The notes under the pieces were generated by a model, which saw nothing but the letters and a program-made list of their open reading frames with translations, made no database searches and was not told the DNA's origin. Shown here piece by piece: positions 34,352 through 44,702 of a DNA stretch of 54,370 nucleotides; position 1 is the stretch's first letter; each line of letters starts with the position of its first letter. Origin of the DNA: Mastigocoleus testarum BC008 (GTDB taxonomy: Bacteria; Cyanobacteriota; Cyanobacteriia; Cyanobacteriales; Nostocaceae); the NCBI RefSeq assembly GCF_001456025.1, contig NZ_LMTZ01000135.1:1-54370 (forward strand), in the 5' to 3' direction. The translations under genes were made by a program, and so were the position numbers.

Positions 34352-35269
34352 ATGGCAAATAGCTGGTGGGAAATACAAATATTATGCGAGCCAGATTTAG
34401 AAGAAACTATTTTTTGGCGATTGGGAAATTTTGGCTGTCGCGGTACAGTTAGCGAAACCAAAGATAATCGACGTTGGGTAAAAGCTTACTTGCCCCAAAT
34501 TCAAGCCGAATTATTAGACTTGTCGGCATTATCGCTACAATTACGTCAAGATGCTTTGTCCATGGAACTATCTCCACCCCAAGTACAATGGCATTTAATT
34601 GATGAAGAAGATTGGTCAAGCAGTTGGAAACAATATTGGAAACCCCAAGAAATTGGCGACCGCTTTTTAATTAATCCTGCATGGTTACCCATTCCAGAAA
34701 ATAGCGATCGCTTAATTATTAGATTAGACCCAGGAGTCGCTTTTGGTACTGGAGCCCATGCTACTACCCAATTATGTTTGGAGTCATTAGAAATGAGATT
34801 GGGTGGAGGTCAAACATCTTTTGTTGGAGAACAAACAGCAAATAATGATGTGGTGATTGCTGATATTGGTTGTGGTTCAGGAATACTTTCAATTGGAGCA
34901 TTATTGCTGGGTGCAAAGAAAATTTATGCTGTCGATACGGACCCTATAACAATTAAAGCAACCAATGAAAACCGAGAGTTAAATCAAATTGCACCAGAGA
35001 AATTAGTCGTAGAGCAGGGAAGTGTAGAAACTGTAAGTAATTTAGTTCAAGAGGTAGATGGAATTGTTTGTAATATTTTGGCTGATGTCATTATGGATCT
35101 AATCCCAGGAATGAGTAAAATCGTCAAACCTACAACTTGGGCTATTTTTAGCGGTATTTTATTGGAGCAATCTAACGCAGTTAGCGATGTGTTAGAAAAA
35201 CATGGTTGGAAGGTTGCGACACTTTGGAAGCGTCAACAATGGTGCTGTTTAAATGTGCGGCGTTCCTAA
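34352..35269 (+). CDS. prmA: Ribosomal protein L11 methyltransferase PrmA
   Basis: 305 aa. Trimethylates lysines and the N-terminus of ribosomal protein L11 using S-adenosylmethionine. The N-terminal substrate-recognition domain (about 1-105, starting NSWWEIQILCEPDLEETIFW) is followed by a linker and the catalytic domain with DPGVAFGTGAHATTQL, motif I IADIGCGSGILSIGAL, VDTDP and CNILADVIMDLIP (the N-x-L active-site stretch). A short insert GGGQTSFVGEQTANN before motif I is unusual but falls in a surface loop. Single gene. Confidence 0.93.
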   Translation: MANSWWEIQILCEPDLEETIFWRLGNFGCRGTVSETKDNRRWVKAYLPQIQAELLDLSALSLQLRQDALSMELSPPQVQWHLIDEEDWSSSWKQYWKPQEIGDRFLINPAWLPIPENSDRLIIRLDPGVAFGTGAHATTQLCLESLEMRLGGGQTSFVGEQTANNDVVIADIGCGSGILSIGALLLGAKKIYAVDTDPITIKATNENRELNQIAPEKLVVEQGSVETVSNLVQEVDGIVCNILADVIMDLIPGMSKIVKPTTWAIFSGILLEQSNAVSDVLEKHGWKVATLWKRQQWCCLNVRRS

Positions 35270-35378
35270 ATGGTATTACAAAACTTTAACGTAAATATTT
35301 AGTAGTGTTATCAATTCACTATTAACAGTTTAGGTTGGGATAAAAAACTAATATTGAAGTACTATTCTTACATCAGCT

Positions 35379-36368
35379 TTAGATACAGTAATAGTGACGG
35401 TACCAATCAATAAAATATTTTAAACCGACATCAATTGGTGTATTGGGTTTAAAACCCGTATCCTCTACTAAATTATCAATATCAGCATATGTTTCCTCAA
35501 CATCTCCTGCTTGTAGGGGAAGTAATTCTTTCTTTGCAACGATACCAATATGCTTTTCTAAAATTTCAATAAAGTCAATGAGATTTACTGGTTGATTATT
35601 ACCAATATTATAAATTTTGTAAGGTAATAATTTATTATTTACCATTAAGCTGCTTTGGGGCTTTTGATTAATGACTCGAATTATTCCTTCCACAATGTCA
35701 TCAATATAAGTAAAATCACGGCGCATCTTACCATAATTAAACACTTTTATTGGTTTTCTATTTAAAATTAAGTTTGTAAAGGAAAAATATGCCATGTCAG
35801 GTCTACCCCAAGGACCATAGACTGTAAAAAATCTCAGACCTGTTGTTGGTATATCGTATAGGTGACTGTAAGTATAAGCCATTAGTTCATTGGCTCTTTT
35901 AGTTGCTGCATACAAACTTACTGGATGTTCGACGCGATCGCCAACAGCAAAGGGAATTTTGGTATTTGCACCATAAACCGAACTGGAGGAAGCATATACC
36001 AAATGTTCTACCCCAGCATGACGACATCCTTCTAAAATATTTGTGAATCCCACTAAGTTACTATCAATATATGCATGGGGATGAGTCAGAGAATAGCGAA
36101 CACCTGCTTGAGCAGCAAGATTAACAACTACTTCTGGTTTGTAATTAGCAAAAAGATCGGCAATTTTATCCCTATTTGCGATATCCAATTGAAAAAACTG
36201 AAAATTAGGATTATCAGATAGTTGTCCTAATCGTGCTTTCTTCAAACTAGTGTCATAATAATCGTTTAAGTTATCAATACCAATAATATTATTATCATTT
36301 AACAGTAATTTTTGAGTTAGATGAAAGCCAATAAAACCTGCTGCACCCGTGATTAATATTGTTCTCAT
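35379..36368 (-). CDS. UDP-glucuronate 4-epimerase (extended SDR)
   Basis: 329 aa. Interconverts UDP-glucuronate and UDP-galacturonate for polysaccharides. NAD-binding GAAGFIG (8-14), catalytic pair Y153 and K157 in SLYAATKRANE, Ser cluster YASSSSVYG, and the family block RFFTVYGPWGRPDM, then MRRDFTYIDDIVEG. The last two blocks are typical of UDP-glucuronate epimerases rather than GalE. It is divergent from the polysaccharide cluster and separated by 1.8 kb, but likely supplies sugar acids to it. Confidence 0.9.
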   Translation of the reverse strand: MRTILITGAAGFIGFHLTQKLLLNDNNIIGIDNLNDYYDTSLKKARLGQLSDNPNFQFFQLDIANRDKIADLFANYKPEVVVNLAAQAGVRYSLTHPHAYIDSNLVGFTNILEGCRHAGVEHLVYASSSSVYGANTKIPFAVGDRVEHPVSLYAATKRANELMAYTYSHLYDIPTTGLRFFTVYGPWGRPDMAYFSFTNLILNRKPIKVFNYGKMRRDFTYIDDIVEGIIRVINQKPQSSLMVNNKLLPYKIYNIGNNQPVNLIDFIEILEKHIGIVAKKELLPLQAGDVEETYADIDNLVEDTGFKPNTPIDVGLKYFIDWYRHYYCI

Positions 36369-38205
36369 AATTTATTGCAATCCTATCTTAATTTTTGAAT
36401 AAATTCCGTACATTTAGAAGATATAGAATCAGAATTAGTATGTTTAACCAAGTATCTTTAAGAACGCTACACTTCCTTTCTAAAAAAGTAGAGGGTAGAG
36501 AATGGGGAGCAGGTTCAAAAAATCGATGTGTAGCGTATTCTTTGAAATTAGTATTAATTAAATAATTTAAATCCCCACTTAATTGCTTATTAAAAAACTG
36601 TAAATAATAATCGAGATACTATCTATATTCCTCGAAATTATAGTTTTCTGCTTGGTACTAACCCATAATTTATGATAGGTCACTTCAATAAATTGTAAAA
36701 TAAATTACCCTTTAAGGTGTAAAGTATTTAGCAAGATTCAAGGTGCTTTTATAAGTTTATATAAATAAGTTGCAAAAAGTATTGCATGTAAAATTATTTA
36801 CAATTAATGCTACAGTACTTTTCATGTTAGAAGTATACGGAAAATCATTTGTATTAAAATACTATTTTTGCGAAGCATTATAAATATATCGAAAAATATT
36901 GGTCAAAAAATGCTTTAAATATATGTTTAATAGCAATGTAACAGAGTACATATATTTTATAGAACATTAATAATTTAAAAATTTTCTCCGTAGTCAATTT
37001 AAATATTGGCAAACAATCCTATATTCACGAATAAAATCTGTGTAACAAAACTTAGCTTTATTAAGTGTAGAAAAAGATAAATCAAGCTTTTTATATACTA
37101 TCTTAAAAATAATTATTCTTAGTTCGGGGACATAGAACTACGAATAGTTACTTGTTTCGCAATGTCTGAGTTTAATAGAAACCTACTATAAAGCTTAATT
37201 AGAACGTAAACCTATGATAAAGTTTTCTGGAAATAGTGATTTCGTATACCAAATTACCATATATTATTTTCACTGGGTTTTAAACGCGAATGACAATGTA
37301 GTTTTTATATAAAAATAAAATCATACTGCTCAGTATTTTTTCGAAATACTGACTCAGCATGTTTGCCAAAATAAAAATAATTGGTACTGCTACAGTAAAT
37401 GGGTCAATGAGATTACTGATATGATTCCTTGGAAATTGAATGGGAAGAATAAATTCTCGAATACCTACTTTATAAGCCTATTGGAGATCTATAAATAAAA
37501 ATATGTCACAAGCAAATCTGATATCTCCCGTATTTATGTAGTTAAAATTTAGTCAAATAATACTATTGCTTTGAATATACTTAAACACTATGGATTTAGT
37601 ATAAAATCTATTTTATAGAAATACTCCAGTTAAGATCGTTAATAGTAATTTTGAAATCCGTCACAAGTATAATTCTTAAATAATCTGTACTGAAGGGAGA
37701 CAATAAAGTGTAAAATATTACTTCGTATCTGAATCATTACTTTATATATGAATACGATACATAATAGCTTGATTGTCTTGTTAATCCATAAATCCTAGCC
37801 ATGTGAAAAAAGCTAATTCAGACTTTTCTTATACCAATCTGAAAAGATACTACTATACATCGATTCTCTGAATCTATTTTCCGTTCCCTTTAGTAAATGC
37901 AGTATAGCAATAAAGGAAATTGGTACTAAAATATAGTTTTTTGTTATTCATTGTCATTGAACTTAAACTGCTGGAAAGATTTGTGTATCAGTGAAAATAG
38001 ATCGCAACTCTATTTTATATAAAACTTTTATATGTGTATCAAGAAAATAAATTTTATTTACTTGATAACTTCGCACTGGAAGTTATCTCCACAGCAATGT
38101 GGATAAATTTTCCTCGTTACTATATCTACCTATTTGGAAAAAATTAAATCAGCAACAAATGATTGAATATAATTTGGAATTATAAACATAGAAAAGGATT
38201 CAAGC
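36369..38205. other. 1.84-kb very AT-rich gene-free region upstream of the polysaccharide cluster
   Basis: No gene of any length that I trust on either strand. It is much longer than the other gaps here and rich in A/T. An inverted pair cgctacac/gtgtagcg (36465-36472 with 36528-36535) lies near the left end. The rest shows only weak, AT-rich symmetry. It could be a long regulatory region for the following cluster, a decayed gene region, or a site of a lost element. Confidence 0.5.
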
Positions 38206-40266
38206 ATGAATATATTGTTTATGTTTAAATTAAACTTACAGCAATCATTGCAATTAGTGCTAAAAAAATTAGTAAAATTGAGGAATAAACATTGGTTTAT
38301 TATTGATATATTTACATTTTTATTCACGCCACTTTTGGCGTTACTTGTGCGTCATGATGGGAATCTTGCTTTAGAAATATACAAGCATGAAATAGTTTAT
38401 ACAGTAATTCTGTTTTTAATAGTCAAAATAACTATACTTTGGTTTTGTGGTTTTTATCGACGTTATTGGCGCTATGCAAGTATTGAAGAACTCGTATATA
38501 TAGGGATGTTAGCGATCGCAGCTATTGCCATCCAAACTCTACTATTTGATACGATGTCCTACGTACCAAATTTCACAACATATCAATTACCAAAATCACT
38601 ACCGTTAATTGATGGTCTTCTTTCCTTTATTACTATCGGAGGATTGCGTTTTAGCGTCAGAGCATTCGAGGGAATTTATCACAAACAGACAGAATCTCAA
38701 GCCAGAGAAAATGTCTTAGTTGTAGGTGCTGGTAGCGCAGGGGTTTCTCTAGTTAAAGAGATGCAAAGAAACCCCCAACTAGGGTTCAATCCAGTTGCTT
38801 TCATTGATGACGATCCCCATAAACTAAACTTACGAATTCTTGGAATTCCTGTGATTGGTGGTCGCTTCCAAATCCCTGAAATTAGCAAATCTTTGAAAGT
38901 TGATAAAGTAATCATCGCTATGCCAATGGTAACAGGAAGAGTGATTCGGGAAATTCTCAAGATATGCAAAAGCAATAGAATAAAAACCAGTACAATACCA
39001 GGCATACACGAACTCCTCAATAATCGAGTACGTCTAGATAGTATTCGCAGTGTCAGAATTGAGGATTTACTAAGAAGAGAACCCATACAAACAGATATTG
39101 AGCAAGTTTTTGAACTCATCCAAGGTAGAAAAGTATTAATTACAGGTGCTGGTGGGTCAATAGGAAGCGAACTTTGCCGGCAAATTTATAAATGTCAACC
39201 AGCCGAAATCATTTTATTGGGACATGGAGAAAATTCTGTATTTAGTATCCAACAAGAATTGCACAGAGCTTCACAAATTTCTCAGAAAGATAATCTACAA
39301 CAAGGAACTATACCAAATATAGTCACATTGATTGCAGACCTAAGATCTATAGATAGACTCCAATATACTTTTGAAATATTTCAGCCAGAAATAGTTTTTC
39401 ATGCTGCTGCTCACAAGCATGTACCTTTGATGGAGTTAAACTCTCCAGAAGCGGTGACCAATAATGTGATAGGAACTAAAAACCTATTAGATATGGCGTT
39501 GGTATATGATGTAAAACATTTTGTCATGATCTCGACGGATAAGGCAGTGAATCCAACCAATGTCATGGGAGCTAGTAAAAGAGTTGCAGAGATGTTAGTG
39601 TTAAGAGCCGCACAAAAAAGCCGTAAGGCGTTCTCCGTAGTACGCTTTGGTAATGTACTTGGTAGTAGAGGTAGTGTTGTTCCTACTTTTAGGAAGCAAA
39701 TTATTGCAGGTGGTCCTGTAACTATTACTCACCCAGATATATGTCGTTATTTCATGACGATTCCCGAAGCAGTACAACTAGTTTTACAAGCTGCAGTACT
39801 CGGTCGTGGTAGTGAGATTTTCATGCTAGATATGGGTCAACCAGTAAAAATTGTTGATTTAGCAAAAGACTTAATTTGCCTCTCAGGATACGAAGTGGGC
39901 GGAGATATTGATATTGTCTTTACAGGTCTAAGACCAGGAGAAAAATTATTTGAAGAATTATTTATCCCTGGTGAAGAATACCAAAAAACCAAACACGAAA
40001 AGATTTTAATTGTCCAGAATGCTAGCAATTTTGTAGTAGGAAATATTGAACGCAAATTAGAAGCAATTTCCCAAGCTGCATACGGAAATGACAGTAAATC
40101 AATCATCTTTTTACTGGAGCAACTAGTACCAGAATATAAACCTAGATACCCAAAAAATAAAGATTTGAAGCAGACATCAGCAGATAAATACACTAATTTT
40201 AAATATCTCCAATCGCAGAGATTTAAGTCCCAGAAGTTTATAAGGAATAACACCAGGAGTTCATAG
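38206..40266 (+). CDS. Membrane nucleoside-diphosphate-sugar 4,6-dehydratase (FlaA1/WbpM/CapD type)
   Basis: 686 aa. Four membrane helices (about 25-130) and a CoA-binding-like Rossmann domain (about 165-275; VLVVGAGSAGVSL) are followed by the catalytic SDR domain (about 300-600; VLITGAGGSIGSEL, FHAAAHKHVPLME, STDKAVNPTN). In place of the usual YxxxK there is M454-x-x-x-K458 (NVMGASKR), the known substitution of the large WbpM/PglF subgroup. These enzymes turn UDP-GlcNAc into a 4-keto-6-deoxy sugar, the first step to bacillosamine-, QuiNAc- or FucNAc-type sugars. First gene of the cluster, consistent with a DegT aminotransferase further on. Confidence 0.92.
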   Translation: MNILFMFKLNLQQSLQLVLKKLVKLRNKHWFIIDIFTFLFTPLLALLVRHDGNLALEIYKHEIVYTVILFLIVKITILWFCGFYRRYWRYASIEELVYIGMLAIAAIAIQTLLFDTMSYVPNFTTYQLPKSLPLIDGLLSFITIGGLRFSVRAFEGIYHKQTESQARENVLVVGAGSAGVSLVKEMQRNPQLGFNPVAFIDDDPHKLNLRILGIPVIGGRFQIPEISKSLKVDKVIIAMPMVTGRVIREILKICKSNRIKTSTIPGIHELLNNRVRLDSIRSVRIEDLLRREPIQTDIEQVFELIQGRKVLITGAGGSIGSELCRQIYKCQPAEIILLGHGENSVFSIQQELHRASQISQKDNLQQGTIPNIVTLIADLRSIDRLQYTFEIFQPEIVFHAAAHKHVPLMELNSPEAVTNNVIGTKNLLDMALVYDVKHFVMISTDKAVNPTNVMGASKRVAEMLVLRAAQKSRKAFSVVRFGNVLGSRGSVVPTFRKQIIAGGPVTITHPDICRYFMTIPEAVQLVLQAAVLGRGSEIFMLDMGQPVKIVDLAKDLICLSGYEVGGDIDIVFTGLRPGEKLFEELFIPGEEYQKTKHEKILIVQNASNFVVGNIERKLEAISQAAYGNDSKSIIFLLEQLVPEYKPRYPKNKDLKQTSADKYTNFKYLQSQRFKSQKFIRNNTRSS

Positions 40267-40844
40267 AAAATATATCTCAAAGGCTATGATTATGATGTGA
40301 GTTAAAATCATAGCAGTAAAGATATTAATACGAGCTGGATAGTCACTAATAACAATATCAAATAGATCGAATGCTAGTATCAAATTTTATTTAACTTCAT
40401 AGTTTGTCTATAAAAAAATAGATACTTTTACTATTGTTTCATAGTTTTCCATTGATAATTAAAGGTATAAAATGCATAATAAAACTAATAAGTAATTGTC
40501 TATTCTAAATAGCCATACGTTACCAGTTTATTGTGTTTTTATCTTCTACTGTTTATAGTCACCAAACCAAATCAGTCTGTGTGTCAAACTATCAGTAGCG
40601 CACGCTAAAGCCTATGGGATGCAATTTATCGCAGATTATAAGTAAGTGAGGCAAAGCTAAAACGCCCTTAAGCAGACCAGGTGCTGCACTACCTACAGAT
40701 CCGCTAAGTGTCTACATCTGTCAAGATGCGGTCTGTCCTGTTCGCAAAGCGGTGCGCTACCGCGCACTATTCTGCTGTAGATTGTGAGAAAATTTGTCTA
40801 ATTCATCGGTATATTGTTGCTTTTGAGATGATACATAATATAAA
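40267..40844. repeat. Gap with GC-rich interspersed repeat (about 40590-40785)
   Basis: 578 bp. The first 300 bp are plain AT-rich DNA. From about 40590 the sequence carries tagcgcacgctaaagc, gtgctgcactacctacagatccgctaag (split here over related units) and ggtgcgctaccgcgcac, all related to the repeats at 8189 and 25893. Promoter of the wzx-wzy part is likely in the last 60 bp. Confidence 0.55.
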
Positions 40845-42152
40845 ATGTTACAGGATAAACCACTAACACTACGCAGTAATTTTTCTTGGACTTTCGCCGG
40901 CAATATAGTTTATGTGGGTTGTCAGTGGGGAATGCTAGTAGTATTAGCAAAAATTGGTGGTCCCGAGATGGTAGGGAAATTTATTTTGGGGACTGCAATT
41001 ACTGCACCTGTGATCGAATTTGCAAATCTTCAGTTACGAACAGTCCAAGCAACAGATGCTGATCGTCAATATATTTTCGATGACTACTTAGGAGTGAGAA
41101 TCATATCCACAGGGGTAGCTCTTATATTTATTTCAGTAATAACTTTCTTAATTGGATATCCTTGGGAAACAACTCTTGTCATCTTATTAGTTGGTTTAGC
41201 CAAAGCATTAGAATCTATCAGCGATATATTCTATGGGCTGCTACAGCAGCACGAACGAATGGATCGTATTGCTACGTCAATGATGATAAAAGGTTGTTTG
41301 TCGCTATTATTATTAGGCGCAGGCGTTTATTTCTCAGGTAGTGTATTAGGGGGAGTAGTTGGTTTAGTAATTGCTTGGAGTCTGGTTTTACTTGCTTATG
41401 ATGTGCGTAGTGGAAGCTTGATGTTATGCAGTAATCTAGAAACGCAACTAAACACAGCTTTGGGAAAATTAAGATTAGCAATTCTAATACCTTCACGATG
41501 GCATTGGAAATCATTAAGAAAGCTGGTGAGGTTGGCTCTACCTTTGGGTTTTGCCAACATGTTAATCACACTCAATACTAATATTCCCCGTTACGCTGTC
41601 GTAGGTTTGCTCGGGGTGAGAGAAGTAGGTGTCTTTGCCGGTATAGCCTATATTATGGTCGCAGGGAAAATAGTTGTCAGAGCCCTGGGTCAATCAGCGT
41701 CTCCCAAGCTAGGAAAATACTACGTAGCATATAATATCAAAGCTTTCCGCAAGCTAATTTTTCAATTAGCGATCGTTGGTATTCTTCTAGGTAGTGTAGG
41801 CGTGATAATAGCTCTTTTTGCCGGGGAGAATATCCTGACTCTTCTTTATAAACCTGAGTACGGACAGGAAGCAGACTTATTCGTATTACTCATGTTTGCA
41901 GGAGCAATTGACTACGTATCATCATTCCTTAACTATGGGATGACAGCAGCTAGAGCCTTATGGATTCAGATACCTTTATTCACATTAACTACGATAGTTC
42001 TTTGTTTCGCTTGTCTGTGGCTAATACCCATCTTTGGTACTAAAGGTGCAGCTTTTGCCTTAATTGTAGCCGCTATTATAAAAGTTATTTTTAGTTCGGC
42101 AGTTATCGCGAATGCAATATACAAACTCCATAAAAGTAAAACATGTGTTTAA
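40845..42152 (+). CDS. Wzx-type oligosaccharide flippase
   Basis: 435 aa with about 12 predicted membrane helices, a polysaccharide-transport protein of the MOP superfamily. It begins LTLRSNFSWTFAGNIVYVGCQWG, the usual first helix, and has the mid-protein segment LRKLVRLALPLGFANMLITL repeating the fold. It would flip lipid-linked repeat units from the cytoplasmic to the periplasmic face for the polymerase encoded next. The stop overlaps the next gene's candidate start by 10 nt. Confidence 0.88.
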   Translation: MLQDKPLTLRSNFSWTFAGNIVYVGCQWGMLVVLAKIGGPEMVGKFILGTAITAPVIEFANLQLRTVQATDADRQYIFDDYLGVRIISTGVALIFISVITFLIGYPWETTLVILLVGLAKALESISDIFYGLLQQHERMDRIATSMMIKGCLSLLLLGAGVYFSGSVLGGVVGLVIAWSLVLLAYDVRSGSLMLCSNLETQLNTALGKLRLAILIPSRWHWKSLRKLVRLALPLGFANMLITLNTNIPRYAVVGLLGVREVGVFAGIAYIMVAGKIVVRALGQSASPKLGKYYVAYNIKAFRKLIFQLAIVGILLGSVGVIIALFAGENILTLLYKPEYGQEADLFVLLMFAGAIDYVSSFLNYGMTAARALWIQIPLFTLTTIVLCFACLWLIPIFGTKGAAFALIVAAIIKVIFSSAVIANAIYKLHKSKTCV

Positions 42153-43417
42153 GGTTGGGAAGTCTTAGGGATGTGTTAGTCATGGATAACAGGGAGAGAA
42201 TCTGGATTGCAGTGGGAATAGCACTGACAACCGCCACTCAATTAAGACCTGGAAGCATTCCCATTGGAGTAGGCGAAGCTATGTTGGTCAGTTGGATATT
42301 ATTTGTATTACTTAATATATCGATTACTAAACGTCATTTTATCACGCCAATTACTAAAGCATTTTTCTTGTTTTGGATGACAATTTTTATCGCTTTGGGA
42401 TTTGGATTTTGGATCGCTTTGTCAATAGATTTTGCATCTCCTGAGTTTTTACACGATCTATTGGCTTACGTATTTTCATTTATTTTGGGAATCGCTTTAA
42501 CAACTTCCATATATTCTAAAGAAGATGTTGAGAGAACAGTTATATTATTAATTTCATTTTCCGCTTTTACTTTGTTAAGCATCTTACTCGTACCTGCTAT
42601 TTTTCCATTTTTTAGTCCTTGGCAATATGGGGTAAGATTCAAAGGCTGGGCGGAGAATGCAAATCAACTGGGTCTGTTATTAAGCGGATTTCCTTTCTTT
42701 GCTTTATATTTTCTAATTAAAAGCAATAACCATCAACAAAGGATATTTTATACTTCAATAATTATTTCTATTTTTATAGTGGGCATAGAAACTGATTCCG
42801 ACTCACTATTTTTAGGATGGTTCATGGGAATATTATTGATAGCATCTTGGGGTATATATAAGTTTTTACTAAACTTCATATCTAGTAAAAAAGACATAAG
42901 TATAGTACGTTTTGCGAAGAAGCAAGCTTTGATTTTATTAGTAATAATAGTTCTTTTATTAATAGCTTTTCTATTATATGAAAAAGTTAGTGGGGTTATT
43001 GGAGAATTATATAATAAAAATTCTCAAGGCAGCCTTCGCGTGACTCTATGGACAAATGGGATTATTGCAATGTTGCACTCACCATTATTTGGACTTGGTC
43101 CAGGTCCTCATTCCGGTGAAACCCTAGATTCATTAGGGACAATAGAGAGTCACAATACATTCGTAGAATTAGCAAGTGCCTCTGGGATTATTGGTTTGAT
43201 TGCATTAATTGCTCTGTTGGTATGGATTACTTCTAAAGCTTGGCGTAGTGGATCGATTGTAATGAATGCAGCTTTCATATCTTTAATGGGACATAGTTTA
43301 TTTCATTATGTATTGCGTCAGCCAATTTTTTGGTTTGATTTATTCGCGATCGCTACATTGAGTTCAGTTACAGATTCCTCTAAGGATTCCATTAAATTGC
43401 CAAAAAAAGTTTTGTAA
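42143..43417 (+). CDS. Wzy-like O-antigen polymerase/ligase family protein
   Basis: 424 aa, multi-spanning (about 10 helices). The C-terminal half has the Wzy_C/O-antigen ligase signature: a periplasmic loop around LRVTLWTNGIIAMLHSPLFGLGPGPHS and ESHNTFVELASASGIIGLI. It would polymerise repeat units delivered by the flippase, or ligate them. The ATG at 42143 overlaps the flippase stop by 10 nt; an internal ATG at 42182 (MDNRERIW) is also plausible and would give 411 aa. Placement directly after Wzx supports the Wzy role. Confidence 0.88.
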   Translation: MCLRLGSLRDVLVMDNRERIWIAVGIALTTATQLRPGSIPIGVGEAMLVSWILFVLLNISITKRHFITPITKAFFLFWMTIFIALGFGFWIALSIDFASPEFLHDLLAYVFSFILGIALTTSIYSKEDVERTVILLISFSAFTLLSILLVPAIFPFFSPWQYGVRFKGWAENANQLGLLLSGFPFFALYFLIKSNNHQQRIFYTSIIISIFIVGIETDSDSLFLGWFMGILLIASWGIYKFLLNFISSKKDISIVRFAKKQALILLVIIVLLLIAFLLYEKVSGVIGELYNKNSQGSLRVTLWTNGIIAMLHSPLFGLGPGPHSGETLDSLGTIESHNTFVELASASGIIGLIALIALLVWITSKAWRSGSIVMNAAFISLMGHSLFHYVLRQPIFWFDLFAIATLSSVTDSSKDSIKLPKKVL

Positions 43418-43435
43418 AGAAAACGGTGGTACCAA

Positions 43436-44590
43436 ATGTCTGTAATCAATATTTGGCATGTAGGGGGAGAGGATATTCATATGCGCATTCCTCTGCTGCT
43501 TAAACTAAGAGAAAAAGGCTTTCAAGTGGGAGCAGTTGGTTCTGCAAGTGGTAATGCCTTTGTGGGTCATAATATACCTTACTTTTCATATACTCTAGAA
43601 CGGGGAATAGGTCCGTGGAGTGATATACGTAGCTGTAAGCAACTTTTCGATTTATTTACTAGGTACAAACCAGATATTGTTCATGGTTTTGATACTAAAC
43701 CAGCGATTGCAGTGCCTCTTGTGGCAAGGAAAGCAGGAATTCCTGGACGAGTGTGTACAATTACCGGAATGGGGTATATTTTTTCCTCTAACTCTCCATT
43801 AGCACTTGCACTCAGACCTGTATATAATTATCTCCAAGGACAAGCTTCAACAGCAGCAGGAATTACAGTATTTCAAAATCGGGACGATCGCCAATATTTT
43901 TATACTCACAAGATGGTACAGGAGGGGTATGAAGATTTAGTATTGGGTTCTGGTGTTGAGGTAGAACAACTGACTCAAAATTACTCTACTCCAGAGGAAA
44001 TAACTAAGATACGACGAGAGCTAAATATAGAAGAAAATCAGCTTGTAGTTACAATGATTTCACGTCTTGTGGTTTCTAAAGGCGTGAGAGAATATCTTCA
44101 GGCTGCTAGTATCGTTTGTCGGGAAATGAAAAATGTCACATTTCTCTTGATTGGTCCTTTATCTTCAGAGGGAAGACAGGCAGTATCAATAAAAGAAATT
44201 GAGAGACAAGCTGGGGTTGTTAAGTACTTGGGTCCTCGTAGTGACATACCAACTCTATTAAATTTAACCGATATCTTTGTTTTGCCGAGTTATTACCGTG
44301 AGGGTGTACCACGGGTTTTGCTAGAAGCTGGTGCCATGAAACTTCCTTTAGTTGCAACTGATATGCCGGGTTGTAATGAGGCAGTAAAACATGGTTGGAA
44401 TGGTTTACTGGTTCCTCCTAAAGATGCGCAAGCCTTATCTGGGAGTATAATGCAACTCCTGAGATCTAAAAATACAAGAACTCTTATGGGTGCTAGGAGT
44501 GAGTTGCACGTACGAGAGAAATTTAGTCTCAAACATGTAGCAGATCGATATACTGAAATCTACTATCGGGTTTTGCAACAAGCCGCCTAA
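43436..44590 (+). CDS. Family 4 glycosyltransferase
   Basis: 384 aa GT-B glycosyltransferase. N-terminal acceptor domain with the loop HVGGEDIHMRIPLLLKL and VHGFDTKPAIAVPLVARKAG; C-terminal donor domain with TMISRLVVSKGVREYLQAA and the EX7E motif (E-GVPRVLL-E) before LVATDMPGCNEAV. It resembles PglA-type enzymes that add the second sugar to a lipid-linked monosaccharide, and so probably extends the product of the sugar transferase encoded downstream. It follows the Wzy gene by 18 bp in the same operon. Donor and acceptor are not proven. Confidence 0.9.
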   Translation: MSVINIWHVGGEDIHMRIPLLLKLREKGFQVGAVGSASGNAFVGHNIPYFSYTLERGIGPWSDIRSCKQLFDLFTRYKPDIVHGFDTKPAIAVPLVARKAGIPGRVCTITGMGYIFSSNSPLALALRPVYNYLQGQASTAAGITVFQNRDDRQYFYTHKMVQEGYEDLVLGSGVEVEQLTQNYSTPEEITKIRRELNIEENQLVVTMISRLVVSKGVREYLQAASIVCREMKNVTFLLIGPLSSEGRQAVSIKEIERQAGVVKYLGPRSDIPTLLNLTDIFVLPSYYREGVPRVLLEAGAMKLPLVATDMPGCNEAVKHGWNGLLVPPKDAQALSGSIMQLLRSKNTRTLMGARSELHVREKFSLKHVADRYTEIYYRVLQQAA

Positions 44591-44702
44591 GCGATGGAAA
44601 AGTAAAATTAAAATTGAAATTTTTGCAGCTTCCAACCATAAGTTGATTTCGCAAATATATAACTCTCCAAACTAATTATGATTAGCAAAATCAAAGAATT
44701 TT

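Noticed and set aside
38130..38327. 65-codon minus-strand frame
   Set aside because: Antisense to the start of the dehydratase and rich in I, N and F from AT-rich DNA.
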